From Deinococcus koreensis (GTDB taxonomy: Bacteria; Deinococcota; Deinococci; Deinococcales; Deinococcaceae), in assembly GCF_002901445.1 (NCBI RefSeq), contig NZ_PPPD01000004.1, forward strand, positions 91,113 through 155,112: DNA of 64,000 nucleotides, given 5' to 3'. Numbering within the stretch: the first letter of the stretch is position 1; each line of letters starts with the position of its first letter. The notes beneath the pieces were generated by a model. It did not search any database, was not told the origin of the DNA, and saw nothing but the letters and a program-made list of their open reading frames with translations. Below, piece by piece: positions 44,282-54,203 of the stretch. The position numbers and the translations under genes are program-made.

Positions 44282-47200
44282 TCAATCCGCCGCGTCGGCC
44301 GGCTGGACGCGGCCCAGCGGCACCTCGGCCAGCCGACTGACCCTGACCGTCACCGCGCGCCCCGTGCGCGTGACCACGCCCTGCACCAGCAGCGCCCGCG
44401 CGTCCCGGAGGAGTACCCGGTGCGCTTCCCACAGATCCGGGGAGATGATTGCCTGAATTCGGGCGGTGGCGTCCTCCAGCACGTAGAACGCGAAGCCTTT
44501 CGCGGTCGGTGGGCGCTGCTTCGCGACCACCACGCCCGCCGCCCAGACGGTCTCGCCATGCTTCAACCCACCCAGGGGGAGACAGCCCAGGTCCCGGAGT
44601 CGGCCCCGGTGGGCGTCCAGGGGGTGCCGGCCGGTCTCGCTCAGCCCCTTGGTGGCGAGGTCGAGGAACAGCACTTCATCCGGGGAGAGCTCGACCAATT
44701 CCGGCGACTCGGACTTCGGGGTCAGCACCCCGTGCGTGCCCGGGGGCTTCGCGTTCGCCACCGTGTGCAGCACGTAGTACGCCTCCCGGCGGTTCTTCTG
44801 AAGATCCACCCCATCGAAGGCCCCCGCCTTCACCAGGGCTTCTAGGGTGTCCCTCTTCAGTTCCACCCGGTCGTAGAAGTCCTCGACCGACCTGAACTTC
44901 CCGTTCACCAGGCGCTCCTGCACGATCCGCCGCGCGCTCTCCAGACTCAGCCCCTCGACGGCGGTCAACGGGACACGGACACCACGCGCCGTTTCCGCCC
45001 GGTAGCTGATTCCGGAGCGATTCACATCGACCGGGCTGAGTCGCACGCCTCTCCTGGCAAAGTCCGACGCGATCACCCCCTCCGGCCACATCCCCGGCGC
45101 TTCCGTGAGCAGCCCCGCCAGAAACGCCGCCGGGTGATGCCGGCGCATGTATGCTGAAGCGTAAGCGTGCTGGGCGAACGCGTGCGCGTGACTCTCCGCA
45201 AAGCCGTACCCCCGAAAGGCTGCGCAGGTCGTGAAAACCGCCTCCGCCTCCCACGGGAACGCCCCACAGGTCAGGCCCGCGCCCGCCACGAAGAGGGTTT
45301 TCAGCTCCTCCAGTTCCGCTGGATCCTCGACCTTCCCCAGCCGACTTCTGAAGCGATCCGCCTCCGGCCACGAATACCCCGCGTAGTGCACCGCAATCCG
45401 CAGGATCTGCTCCTGGAACATCAGCGTGCCATAAGTTGCTGCCAGGATGGACTTCAGCGGCTCCGGCTGGTCGGGAACGGGCTCCTCGCCCCGGGCCCGC
45501 CGGACGTACGGATGCACGGTGCCGGACTGGATCGGCCCCGGCCGCACCAGCGCGATCTGGTGCGCCAGCGACGTCATATCCCTCGGCTGTAGCCTCGCCG
45601 TCATCTGCACCTGGGCCGGGGACTCGATCTGGAAGAGCCCCATGGTATCCCCGGACTGGATCTCCTGCCAGACACCGGGGTCGTCGGGCAGCTCGCCGTA
45701 CGGCACCCACTCGCCGGTCAACCGCAGCACTTCCTCCCGGGCCCGTTCCAACGCCGCCAGCATGCGGAGCCCCAGCAGATCAAGCTTGATCAGGCCAAGC
45801 TTCTCCACGTCATCCTTGTCGAAGGCGAGCATCCGGATGCCCCCCGAGGAGCGGCTCAGCGGGCTGTGATGGGTCAGGGTGTCGCCGCTCAGCACCACGC
45901 CCCCGGAGTGCGGCGCGAGGTGCCGCACGAACCCCGGCTCGATGCGCGAGAGCAGGGTAAGCAGCGCGTCCTTGACCGGGGCGTCCCCCAGCACCTCGCT
46001 GAAGACGACCTCCGCTGCTCTCGCCCGGTGCGGCCGGTGGTGGCGGAAGTCGCGCCCCAACGCCCGACTCAGCCGGTCGCGCAGCTCCGGGGGCAGGCCT
46101 AAGGCGCGGCCGAGATCCTGCACGGCGCTCGGCAGCCGGTACGTGATGCGGTTGGCGACCATCGCCTCCCCCGCCCCGTCCTGGCCCCAGCGCTCCTCCA
46201 CCCAGGCGAGCACCTGATCCCGCCGGGAACTCGCGATGTCGATGTCCACGTCTGGCATGGACGTGCGCCCGGTGTGCAGGAAGCGCTCGAAGAGGAGGTT
46301 GTGCTTGATGGGGTCGGACAGGGTGATGCCCAGCAGGTAGCAGAGGACGGAACCTGCAGCCGAGCCTCTCCCGGCCGCGAGGATGCCGTGCTCCCGGCAG
46401 TAATCGGTGACCTCGGCGGCGGTGAGGAAGAAGCCCGCCATGTCGAGGCTGCGCACCGTCGCGAGTTCCTGCCGCAGGCGGGTGTCCGCCTGCACGAGCA
46501 CGTCCGGGGCGTATTTTTCCCGCAGCGCGGTGAACGCCCGCTCCTCCAGCACGCCGATCGGGGTCTGGAAGGGTTTCAGCCGGGGCTCCGGTGAAGCCAG
46601 ACGTTCGGGCAGGAGGTCGAGGGCACCGCGCTCAGCCAGTCTCCTCGCGTTCTCCAGGGCGTCCGGGAAGGGCAGCAGCCGGCCCCACTCGGCCGGCGTG
46701 CTGACGTGACGGGCGTCGTTGCGCGGCCGCTCCGCATGGGGCGTCTGGACGTCGATGCCGAGCCGCGCACAGGTCAGCGCGTCGAGCAGCGGGAAGTCGG
46801 CCGCCTCGGCCATGCTGACCTCGGGGGCCGCCACCACGGGCAGTTCGAGATCCCGCGCGAGGCCGCGCAGGTACTCCAGCCGCCGGCGTTCATTGGGGGC
46901 CGCCCCGTGGTACAGCTGCACGTACAGGTTGAACGGGAAGATCGCTCGCAGGGTGCGCAGGAGCTGCGCCGCCCGCGCGAGTTCCCGCCGCTCCCCGAGC
47001 ACCGTCGGAAAGCCGAGCCGGCCCCCCGTCAGGCAGACGAGATCGCCCCGTCCCTTCCCCGCCACGGCCTGCAGGACGGCCAGGGGCACGCCCTCCGGGC
47101 TCTGGAGGTGCACGTGCGTGATCAGCTCGCAGAGGTGGGCGTAGCCCTCCCGGCTCTGCGCCAGCAGCACCAGGGGGAAGGCCTCGTTCGCCGCCTTCGA

Positions 47201-47434
47201 GCGGGGCGGGGCCGGGAACAGGACAGGCAGGGTCACGCCGATCAGGGCCTGCAGTCCGGCGTCCCTTGCGGCCTCGCACAGTTCCACCGCCCCAGAGACC
47301 GAGCACCAGTCCACCAGGCCGACCGCGCTGTATCCCCGCTGAGCCGCAAGCTGCACGAGCTTCCTCGGGCTCACGGTGGAGCGCCCCTCACTGAAAAACG
47401 ACTGGCACGCCAGCAGCACCCCGAGTTGCGCCAT
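44282..47434 (-). CDS. dnaE2: Error-prone DNA polymerase III alpha-type subunit
   Basis: A 1050-aa C-family polymerase of the DnaE2/ImuC group. The PHP start is degenerate (ACQSFFSEGRSTVSPRKL lacks the metal His of proofreading-type PHP). Polymerase marks are AAGRGSAAGSVLCYLLGIT, the catalytic acids in PDVDIDIASSRRDQV (near 395-410), DKDDVEKLGLIKLDLLGLRM and YPEGTLMF-like ATYGTLMFQEQILRIA. The C-terminal OB domain is VWAAGVVVAKQRPPTAKGFA. Start ATG 47434 shares one base with the stop of the gene before it. It is the catalytic polymerase of SOS translesion synthesis. Confidence 0.95.
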   Translation of the reverse strand: MAQLGVLLACQSFFSEGRSTVSPRKLVQLAAQRGYSAVGLVDWCSVSGAVELCEAARDAGLQALIGVTLPVLFPAPPRSKAANEAFPLVLLAQSREGYAHLCELITHVHLQSPEGVPLAVLQAVAGKGRGDLVCLTGGRLGFPTVLGERRELARAAQLLRTLRAIFPFNLYVQLYHGAAPNERRRLEYLRGLARDLELPVVAAPEVSMAEAADFPLLDALTCARLGIDVQTPHAERPRNDARHVSTPAEWGRLLPFPDALENARRLAERGALDLLPERLASPEPRLKPFQTPIGVLEERAFTALREKYAPDVLVQADTRLRQELATVRSLDMAGFFLTAAEVTDYCREHGILAAGRGSAAGSVLCYLLGITLSDPIKHNLLFERFLHTGRTSMPDVDIDIASSRRDQVLAWVEERWGQDGAGEAMVANRITYRLPSAVQDLGRALGLPPELRDRLSRALGRDFRHHRPHRARAAEVVFSEVLGDAPVKDALLTLLSRIEPGFVRHLAPHSGGVVLSGDTLTHHSPLSRSSGGIRMLAFDKDDVEKLGLIKLDLLGLRMLAALERAREEVLRLTGEWVPYGELPDDPGVWQEIQSGDTMGLFQIESPAQVQMTARLQPRDMTSLAHQIALVRPGPIQSGTVHPYVRRARGEEPVPDQPEPLKSILAATYGTLMFQEQILRIAVHYAGYSWPEADRFRSRLGKVEDPAELEELKTLFVAGAGLTCGAFPWEAEAVFTTCAAFRGYGFAESHAHAFAQHAYASAYMRRHHPAAFLAGLLTEAPGMWPEGVIASDFARRGVRLSPVDVNRSGISYRAETARGVRVPLTAVEGLSLESARRIVQERLVNGKFRSVEDFYDRVELKRDTLEALVKAGAFDGVDLQKNRREAYYVLHTVANAKPPGTHGVLTPKSESPELVELSPDEVLFLDLATKGLSETGRHPLDAHRGRLRDLGCLPLGGLKHGETVWAAGVVVAKQRPPTAKGFAFYVLEDATARIQAIISPDLWEAHRVLLRDARALLVQGVVTRTGRAVTVRVSRLAEVPLGRVQPADAAD

Positions 47435-47673
47435 CAGTCCTGCAGCCTCGCGAGCCACCAGCGGCCGGAGGCGTCCTCCTGGTGCAGCTCCGCGGTCAGC
47501 GGCCCGAGATCGACGAGGAAGCAGTCACGGGCACTCTCGCCCAGCCACCAGCGTCCTCCAGCGCGCCACTCGTCGTGCAGAGCCGTGACGGGGTACAGGC
47601 GGTCATTCCAGGTGACGCGGTGAGGTCGGCTGTTCCTCACCTCCACCGTCACCAGGGCCTGCGTCGCCTTCAC
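47434..47673 (-). CDS. Small DUF6504-like protein of the mutasome operon
   Basis: A 79-aa protein from GTG 47673 (GTGA overlap with imuB). The pattern WRAGGRWWLGESARDCFLVD with DASGRWWLARLQD resembles DUF6504, a small domain regularly found next to or fused with ImuB. The role is unknown; its conserved place suggests a mutasome accessory. It ends in TGATG shared with dnaE2. Confidence 0.7.
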   Translation of the reverse strand: MKATQALVTVEVRNSRPHRVTWNDRLYPVTALHDEWRAGGRWWLGESARDCFLVDLGPLTAELHQEDASGRWWLARLQD

Positions 47674-48920
47674 GGGGACACCGCCTCGAAGAAAGCCAGC
47701 ACGCCCTGCACCGCGCGGTCATGCCGCTGGGCGCGGGTGGGCATGACCCTCGGCGGCGTCATGGGCGTGGCCCTGACCTCACCGGTGAGCCAGTCCACCC
47801 ACTCGTACTGCGCGTCCGTGACGTACGAGAACGGGTCGAGCCAGTGCACCCTGACCAGCGCGTCCGGGAAGCGACCGAGAACATCTTTGGTCACCTCCAG
47901 CTCCGCGAGCCCCGCCCAGAGGCCAACCATCCGCGAAGGCTGCGCCAGGCCGCTGAACCCCACCGTCAGGCGGTCGATGCCCAGGGAGAGGGCGTCCGTC
48001 TCGGTCAGAGCCAGGGCCGCGAGGCGCTGCAGGGCCTCCTCGTCCAGCGGCCACTTCAGCTTGCGGGTCGCGGAGAGGGCGCCCAGGGCGGTCTCGGCCT
48101 TGACGTGCAGGTACGCGGCGGTTCGGCCACGCAGCTCCGTCCAGAGGCCAGGAAGAACCTCAACGAGCGCCGCGTCCAGCTCACCCGGTTCATGCACGGG
48201 CGCGTCCACGCTCAGGCGGGCCTCGATCATCTGGCCGGGAACGTACCGGGCGACCGCCGTCGTCCTCTCTCCCCTCAGGAAGCGGTTGAGCGCCTTCCCC
48301 ACGTCCACCCCGAGGAAGGCCTCCCGCTGGGCGGGGCTCCACTTCACCAGGTCGGCCAGTCCACGCAGGCCCAGGAAGCGCAGCCGCTCCAGGTGGGCCG
48401 GGGTGAGGCCGAGCACCTCCAGGTGCCCGATCGGCGTCAGGGCGAGGAAGGCGGCCTCCGCCTGGCCCGCGCCGGCCGCTTCCTTCACCTCGCCCGGCTT
48501 CGCCCGCAGCGCCGCGAGCTGGGCGACCTCCAGGCTGGTTCCCAGGCCGACCGGGGCATGCAGGGCCACCGCGAGTTCCCGGGCCGCTGGGGCGGTGAGG
48601 GTGAGGAAGGCGGTGCCGGGCGTCCGGCCCTCCACCCGGTCGGCGTACCGGGCATAGAGTTCCTCCAGAAGTTCATTCCAGGCCGTCTGTGCAGCGGGGG
48701 CGGTGATCACCTCCGCGTGCAGGTCGGGGCAGCGGGAGAGGGCCGCCGTTTCGCGCATGCCGACCGTGACCCCAGCCAGCGCCGCCTCCGGACTCACGTG
48801 CACCACCTTCCGGGCCTCACTTAGCACCGCGACCGGCACCCCGGGATGCCCGCGCTGCACCAGCGTCAGGGCCCACGGCGCAAGGTGCACGCAGGCGATG
48901 AACGTGCGCGCCACCCTCAT
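47670..48920 (-). CDS. imuB: ImuB/ImuY-type inactive Y-family polymerase
   Basis: A 416-aa DinB-like protein. The N-terminal strand that carries the catalytic Asp in active Y-family enzymes reads FIACVHLAPWALTLVQRGHP, without the acid. PVAVLSEARKVVHVSPEAAL, GVTVGMRETAALSRCPDL and the helix-hairpin-helix LRFLGLRGLADLVKWSP fix the family. In Deinococcus deserti the equivalent gene was named imuY. It should bridge the polymerase to the sliding clamp. ATGA overlap with lexA. Confidence 0.9.
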   Translation of the reverse strand: MRVARTFIACVHLAPWALTLVQRGHPGVPVAVLSEARKVVHVSPEAALAGVTVGMRETAALSRCPDLHAEVITAPAAQTAWNELLEELYARYADRVEGRTPGTAFLTLTAPAARELAVALHAPVGLGTSLEVAQLAALRAKPGEVKEAAGAGQAEAAFLALTPIGHLEVLGLTPAHLERLRFLGLRGLADLVKWSPAQREAFLGVDVGKALNRFLRGERTTAVARYVPGQMIEARLSVDAPVHEPGELDAALVEVLPGLWTELRGRTAAYLHVKAETALGALSATRKLKWPLDEEALQRLAALALTETDALSLGIDRLTVGFSGLAQPSRMVGLWAGLAELEVTKDVLGRFPDALVRVHWLDPFSYVTDAQYEWVDWLTGEVRATPMTPPRVMPTRAQRHDRAVQGVLAFFEAVSP

Positions 48921-49552
48921 CGCCTCCGGGAACTTCGCTTGGGTGCCCCGACGCCCAGCCGGCCGATCATGCGCCCCTGCACGACCACCTGATCGGCGGG
49001 AAAGCTCAGCCTCGCCATCGCCGGGTTCTCGGACTCCAGCACGATCTCATCCAGCAGGCGGTAGAGCCGTTTGAGGGTGGCCGTGTTCTCGTCGGGGAGC
49101 AGCACCACGGCGATCTCGCCGTCCATCACGTCACTGGCCGGCCGCACGAGCACGAGGTCGCCGTCCATCAGGCCGATGCCGGTCATGCTCTCCCCGCGCA
49201 CTTCCAGGAGGTAGTCCCCCTCCTGCACGCCGAGCAGCGCGTCCAGGCTGGGCGTGCGGCGATCCGGGGCCTGCTCGGCGAGGGTAGGCGGCCCGGCGGC
49301 AATCTGGCCGTAGATCGGGATGCCCGTCTCAAGGAGGGCGTGCGCTTCGTCGGTGAGCTGCAGCCGACCCCGGGCGCCGGGTCGGTGGATCAGTCCGAGG
49401 GCGGTGAGGGCGGCGAGGTGGGTGGAGATGGTGGCTTCGGTGAGGCCGAGGAGGCGGGCGAGTTCGGCGGCGGTGGGCGGGGCGCCGCCCTGGATGAGGC
49501 GAGCGATGGTGCGCAGGAGGTTGAGGCGCAGGGCGGTCAGGCGGGGGGGCAT
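48917..49552 (-). CDS. lexA: LexA repressor
   Basis: A 211-aa LexA. N-terminal winged helix TAAELARLLGLTEATISTHL with AALTALGLIHR; cleavage bond A86-G87 in GQIAAGPPT; catalytic S122 (RGESMTGIGLMDGDLV) and K161 (TATLKRLYR). It is cleaved on RecA activation and should then release the operon it heads. ATG 49552 is behind GAGGTG. An 18-bp palindrome lies 20 nt upstream, so the operon is autoregulated. Confidence 0.95.
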   Translation of the reverse strand: MPPRLTALRLNLLRTIARLIQGGAPPTAAELARLLGLTEATISTHLAALTALGLIHRPGARGRLQLTDEAHALLETGIPIYGQIAAGPPTLAEQAPDRRTPSLDALLGVQEGDYLLEVRGESMTGIGLMDGDLVLVRPASDVMDGEIAVVLLPDENTATLKRLYRLLDEIVLESENPAMARLSFPADQVVVQGRMIGRLGVGAPKRSSRRR

Positions 49553-49571
49553 GGGGTCACCTCGGAGAACA

Positions 49572-49589
49572 AGCTAAGAATTCTTAGCT
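49572..49589. promoter_or_regulatory. LexA operator
   Basis: AGCTAAGAATTCTTAGCT is a perfect 18-bp palindrome 20 nt before the lexA start codon, overlapping the probable promoter. It is the obvious autoregulatory SOS site of the lexA-imuB-dnaE2 operon. Confidence 0.8.
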
Positions 49590-49702
49590 AGTTGGATTGT
49601 GATCGTGAGCAGGGAACCCGTCAAGCCCCGCCAGGCGCGAGAGCTTTGAACTTGGGCGCTTCAGTCCTTGCCAGAGGCGTATTCAGATGACATGATTACG
49701 CG

Positions 49703-49966
49703 GTGAGCGAATCGCCCCCCGAACTGATCCTGCTGGTGCCCGACGGGTATGACGCGCTCCCCGAGGCGTACGAGGAACTCGAACTCCACGTCGACGGGTG
49801 GTACGGGGCCACCGTACGGCTGATCCCATCGCCCTCCGCCTTCCCGTGCGTGATGCCGCTGTATGCCGGGCCGTGGGCGTGGCACGATCGCCTGCATGAT
49901 GACCTTTGGCCGCGTATCCGACGGGCGTTTTACACCCTGGACTGGATGGACGGCGTGGGCGCCTGA
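49703..49966 (+). CDS. Small protein of unknown function
   Basis: An 87-aa acidic protein from GTG 49703: PPELILLVPDGYDALPEAYE, ELELHVDGWYGATVRLIPSP and DDLWPRIRRAFYTLDWMDG. No signal peptide or known domain. It is divergent from lexA; the LexA palindrome is 113 nt upstream, so co-regulation is possible but not shown. Confidence 0.6.
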   Translation: MSESPPELILLVPDGYDALPEAYEELELHVDGWYGATVRLIPSPSAFPCVMPLYAGPWAWHDRLHDDLWPRIRRAFYTLDWMDGVGA

Positions 49967-50089
49967 GTCGCTGGGCGTGCGTCCAGGGCGGCGGCAGGAT
50001 CACTCTGGAGCGACACACCTGAGCGCTCAGGGCGGCGGTGCTCGCCCCTCCATGACCAATGGGCGGCATACTCTCTGCACGGTGGCCAG

Positions 50090-50857
50090 GTGATCCGCGA
50101 GCAGCTCACCCTTCCCGCGCCAGAGGCTCTGGCCGCGTTCCTCAACCGGCACACCCGCACACGCGATTGCCTCGTGCAGGTCGCCGGGCTCGCCGAAGTC
50201 ACCTACCGTGGTCGAGCCGCGAGCACAGCCGACGTCGGTACCTACCTCGTCCTCGTCAAGCAGGACGGCAGCCTGCAGATCCACCACCCGACCGGCATCA
50301 AACCCATGAACTGGCAGCCGAAGACCGATGAACTCCTGGCGCGGGTGGACGAGGACGTGTGCATGCTGCTCGCGTCCCGGCGCAGCCCCCTGGAGCTCGT
50401 GCAGGTGGTGTTCCTGCTCCCGCAGGTGGCGCTCGCCCTCGAACTGCAGGAGGCGGGCGCCTTCGTGCTCTCGGGCTCGGAAGCGCAGATGCAGGAGACG
50501 CTCGCGAGGACGCCGGAACTGATCGAGCCCGGGCTGCGGGTGCTGGATCGGGAGTTGCTGGTGGAGTCTGGGGGCATTGACCTGTACGCGCAGGACGGGC
50601 AGGGGCGGTTCGTGGTGGTGGAACTCAAGCGGGCGCGGGCGACGCAGCACGCGGTGTCCCAGCTGGGGCGGTACGTGCGCTCCGTGCAGGGAACGCTGCC
50701 GGTGGGAGCGGTGGTGCGGGGCATCCTGGCGGCGCCGTCGATTACTGGGCCAGCGCGGGTGGAGCTGGAGCGCCGGGGGCTGGAGTTCAGGGAGATCTCG
50801 GCGATTCCGACGCTGGCTACCCACCGGGAGGGGACGCAACCGTCGTTGTTCGACTGA
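50090..50857 (+). CDS. nucS: Endonuclease NucS (EndoMS)
   Basis: A 255-aa NucS. The C-terminal RecB-like nuclease core is [20 protein letters not shown] followed by [18 protein letters not shown], giving the D...E-x-K active site. [20 protein letters not shown] precedes it as in the family. The last residues TQPSLFD are the clamp-binding motif known for NucS. It cuts mismatched or branched DNA. Start GTG 50090. Confidence 0.93.
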   Translation: MIREQLTLPAPEALAAFLNRHTRTRDCLVQVAGLAEVTYRGRAASTADVGTYLVLVKQDGSLQIHHPTGIKPMNWQPKTDELLARVDEDVCMLLASRRSPLELVQVVFLLPQVALALELQEAGAFVLSGSEAQMQETLARTPELIEPGLRVLDRELLVESGGIDLYAQDGQGRFVVVELKRARATQHAVSQLGRYVRSVQGTLPVGAVVRGILAAPSITGPARVELERRGLEFREISAIPTLATHREGTQPSLFD

Positions 50858-51000
50858 CGGTGATTGGGACTTCGCGCCTGTCGGTTCAGACTGAGCTGCC
50901 CACAACCTGCACCTTGGCTCATCTCATCCAGTTCCATCCAGGCCAGAGCGAGGAATGCCCACTCAACGGCGGGCAGCAGCCTCGGTTTAGCGTGCTGACG

Positions 51001-51029
51001 TTCCCAGCGCGGCAGCGACCAGTTATTCT
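51001..51029 (+). promoter_or_regulatory. Leaderless promoter of the second GAF kinase
   Basis: TTCCCA (51001-51006), a 17-nt spacer, TATTCT (51024-51029), then 7 nt to GTG 51037. It fixes the start of the kinase at 51037 rather than at the upstream in-frame GTG/ATG codons. Confidence 0.6.
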
Positions 51030-51036
51030 GCCCTTC

Positions 51037-53811
51037 GTGTCGAGTTCGTCCCCAGCGCCACTCTCCCTGAGTGAACACCTGCAGCAGGTGACCGAACATC
51101 TCGCTGCGGCCCGCACGCCGCGGGACGTATTTGGGGTGGTGCTGACACCCGCCCTGGAGGCTTTAAATGCCGTCGCTGGCGCTGTTTTGCTGGCGAACGA
51201 GGCGGCGACGACCCTGGAACTCATCGTCACGCAGGGGTATGAGGAGGGGGCGCAGACCCTCTGGCAGGACGGCCCGCTGACCGGGAACGTGCCGGCCGGC
51301 GACGCCCTGAACCGCCGTGAGGGGCTCTTCTTCGAGGCGCAGGGCGACCTCGTGCGCGCCTATCCCGAGCTCGAGGCCCGCACGGGCGCCGTCGCGGCGG
51401 TCGCCACGGCCGTGCTGCCGATGTTCCTCGACGACCGGCCCCTGGGGACGATCATCCTCGATTTCAGGGAGCCCCATCACTTCACCGCGGAGGAAGTCCG
51501 CTTCCTGCGCACCCTCGCGGCCCAGTGCGCGCTCGCCCTGGGACGGGCCCGGCTGGGTCAGACCCTGGAGGCGCGGGTCGCGGCCCGCACGGCGGAACTC
51601 GAGGAGCAGCGCGCCGCGCTGGACGCCTTCGTGACGTACAAGGAGGCGGTGGGGGGCGAGAGCGACGTGCTGACCCTGGCCCGTCAGGCCATCGGGGTGG
51701 TGCGCACCACGCTGGCGCACGTCAGCGCCGTCTACTACGAACTCGACGGCGGCTATTGGATGGCGCGGGTATGGTCGGACGACCTTCCCCCGGAGGTCGT
51801 CGCCCAGATTACGGCCGGGGTGCCCCAGGACGCCCCGAATTTTGCCGAGGCGATCGGGCTGGGAGCGCCGCTGTTCGTGAATGGCTGGGACGCGCTGGCC
51901 AACGGGGTGCCCAGCAGCAGTTCGTACGGGGCCGTCGCCCTGCTGCCCCTCGTGATCCGTGGGGAGACGCGCAGCCTCTTCAGTGTCGGCACTCGCGAGG
52001 CCCGCGCCTGGAGTGAGCGGGAGAGGGCGCTCACGCGCGCGGTCGCGCGGGGTCTGGGCGTCACCCTGGAACGCACTGAGCACCTGCGGGCGCTCGACGA
52101 GGAGCGTGCGGCGCTCTCGGCCTTCGCGCGCTTCACCGAGCAGTCCACCCAGGCCAGCGACGAACTCACGCTGGCCGGGCTGGCGCGGGACGTCTTGCAG
52201 GCCACCCTGGATGTGCAGGTCGGCTACCTGGAACTGGAGGACGGTCGCTGGGTCGGCCGGGTCTTTTCCGAGGCCACACCCGGGGATGTCACCGATCAGG
52301 CGCGGGCAGGCGTGCCGGCTGGGTCGCCCACGTTCTCGCGCCCATTCGAGGAGCGTGGGGTGGTGTTCGTGGACGGGTGGGACGCCTCAGGTGAGGAGGC
52401 CGGGAGCGGGATGTCCGGGGCGGCGGCGCTGTATCCCTACACGGAGGACGGGCAGCCGCGCGCGCTGCTGACCATGGGGACGCCGAAGGCGCGGGGGTGG
52501 ACGGAGCGTGAACGCACGGTCTTCCGCGCGGTGGGGCACAGCCTGGCGCTGGCCTTCGAACGCCTGGGGCAGACGAGGCGCGTGGAGCACCAGCGCTCGG
52601 AGCTGGAGGCCCGCACCCGGGCACTGGAGGGCTTCGCGGAGCTGACGCGCGACCTGATGGTCGAGGACGACCCGTATGCCTTCGTGCGCCGGGCCCAGGA
52701 GGTCGTGCTGTCCCTGCTGCCGCCCGGCTACGCCCTGTATTACGAGCGGGACGGGGATCGCTGGCGGAACCGCGTGCAGACCGGGCAGGTGGGCCACGAG
52801 GAGCTGCAGGCTTTTATCAATGCCGGGCCGCTGACGGGCGTGACCCCCAGTGTGGACACGCCCTGGACGACGGGGGAGCCCCTGTACCAGAACGCCTATG
52901 CCCGCGGCAGCGACACCCCGCCGCAGATGGTGCAGCACGTCGGCGCCGCTGCCTCGCTGCCCGTGTTCCGGCGGGGAGAGGTGGTGGGCGTGCTGATCGC
53001 CGTGTTATTTGGGGCGCGGCCCTGGACGCCGACCGACCGAGTGGTGCTGGAGACGGTGGTGCGGAGCCTGGGCCAGGCCCTGGAGCGCGCTGAAGGCCTG
53101 GCTCACCTCGCGCAGCGCACCGAGGAGTTGCGCCGCAGCAACGCGGAGTTGGAGCAGTTCGCGTACATCGCCTCGCACGATCTCCAGGCCCCGATCCGCG
53201 CGGTGAACAGCTTCAGCGAAATCCTAGCGACGAGGTACGGGGCGCAGCTCGACGGGCGGGGCGTGCGCTATCTGGGCTTCATCCGCGAGAGCGGGCAGCA
53301 CATGAAGCAACTGGTGGATGACCTGCTGACCTTCTCGCGGGTCGCCACCGAGCAGCGACCGCCGTCGCCCGCCGACAGCGGCGCGGTGGTGGATCAGGTG
53401 CGGCGTCGCCTGATGCCGGAGGTGGAGGCGCTGGGCGCCAGCGTCACCCGGGATGAGCTCCCCACGGTGCGGGTGGATCGGCAGCAGCTCGACCAGCTGC
53501 TGCAGAACCTGATCGGCAACGCGCTGAAGTACCACCGGCTCGGCGTGCCGCCGCGTGTGCAGGTGGCGGCCGAACTCGAGGGTGACGTCTGGCGCTTCAC
53601 GGTGGCGGACAACGGGTTGGGTATTGAGCCGCAGTATTTCGAGAAGATTTTCGTGATCTTCCAGCGGCTGCACGGCCAGGGAGCCTATCCGGGCACGGGG
53701 ATCGGCTTGGCGGTGTGCAAGAAGATCGTGGAGCGCCACGGTGGCCAGTTGTGGGTGGAGAGCACGCCGGGCGAGGGCAGTACCTTCCTGTTTACCCTGC
53801 CTGCAGGCTGA
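51037..53811 (+). CDS. Soluble sensor histidine kinase with four GAF domains
   Basis: A 924-aa paralogue of the 5833 kinase. GAF1 (10-170) is closely similar to GAF1 there (LAAARTPxDVFxVVLTPALxAL). Two GAFs of the first type start at 195 and 358, one of the second type at 529. There is no PAS. H714 ([20 protein letters not shown]) and the boxes [32 protein letters not shown] and [12 protein letters not shown] are intact. Start GTG 51037 is supported by the leaderless promoter and by alignment of the N-termini. Confidence 0.92.
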   Translation: MSSSSPAPLSLSEHLQQVTEHLAAARTPRDVFGVVLTPALEALNAVAGAVLLANEAATTLELIVTQGYEEGAQTLWQDGPLTGNVPAGDALNRREGLFFEAQGDLVRAYPELEARTGAVAAVATAVLPMFLDDRPLGTIILDFREPHHFTAEEVRFLRTLAAQCALALGRARLGQTLEARVAARTAELEEQRAALDAFVTYKEAVGGESDVLTLARQAIGVVRTTLAHVSAVYYELDGGYWMARVWSDDLPPEVVAQITAGVPQDAPNFAEAIGLGAPLFVNGWDALANGVPSSSSYGAVALLPLVIRGETRSLFSVGTREARAWSERERALTRAVARGLGVTLERTEHLRALDEERAALSAFARFTEQSTQASDELTLAGLARDVLQATLDVQVGYLELEDGRWVGRVFSEATPGDVTDQARAGVPAGSPTFSRPFEERGVVFVDGWDASGEEAGSGMSGAAALYPYTEDGQPRALLTMGTPKARGWTERERTVFRAVGHSLALAFERLGQTRRVEHQRSELEARTRALEGFAELTRDLMVEDDPYAFVRRAQEVVLSLLPPGYALYYERDGDRWRNRVQTGQVGHEELQAFINAGPLTGVTPSVDTPWTTGEPLYQNAYARGSDTPPQMVQHVGAAASLPVFRRGEVVGVLIAVLFGARPWTPTDRVVLETVVRSLGQALERAEGLAHLAQRTEELRRSNAELEQFAYIASHDLQAPIRAVNSFSEILATRYGAQLDGRGVRYLGFIRESGQHMKQLVDDLLTFSRVATEQRPPSPADSGAVVDQVRRRLMPEVEALGASVTRDELPTVRVDRQQLDQLLQNLIGNALKYHRLGVPPRVQVAAELEGDVWRFTVADNGLGIEPQYFEKIFVIFQRLHGQGAYPGTGIGLAVCKKIVERHGGQLWVESTPGEGSTFLFTLPAG

Positions 53812-53913
53812 GGCCACGGCTGGTGCCATCGTGACGATGGGGTGCCGACCAGTCTGCCCGAGGGTCAGACCCCGGGGCCAACCAGGAACAACGTCAGGTG
53901 CGAGCTTGGCATC

Positions 53914-54122
53914 TCAAGCGAATTCGACCGGAGGCGGCTCGGCTTTCTCCCGGTCGGAAAGGCCATACAGGGCGCCGGACTGGACTGAAAGGCGTCCGGT
54001 TCGCTGGTGCCCGGTTTCAGACCAAGCAGGTTGAGATGTTCGGCCGTGGCGAGGTGGGAGGGGGGTGGTTCGGGGATGCCCCAGGGTGAAGGGATACTGA
54101 AGGCAGCTGGGTCACGCCACAT
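53914..54122 (-). pseudogene. Decayed copy of the 5451-5660 small protein
   Basis: From ATG 54122 the frame reads [10 protein letters not shown], then SHLATAEHLNLLGLKPGTSE and PDAFQ, matching the TAEQLKALGLKPGTSEPDAL core of the intact copy. About seven codons further on are deleted and the frame is shifted; the other frame then gives GALYGLSDREKAEPPPVEFA and a stop at 53914, matching the intact C-terminus. It lies 100 nt behind the second GAF kinase. Confidence 0.75.
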
Positions 54123-54203
54123 CCTCAGCAGCCTGTGACCGCTCACAATGCGGCACTCTTTTCCCTGGCCCCCAGTTTTCCCACTCTCCCCCTGGAGGAC
54201 ACC

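Noticed and set aside
53826..53840. CCATCG-TGA-CGATGG hairpin after the second GAF kinase
   Set aside because: Only 6 bp with no T-tract; too weak to call a terminator.
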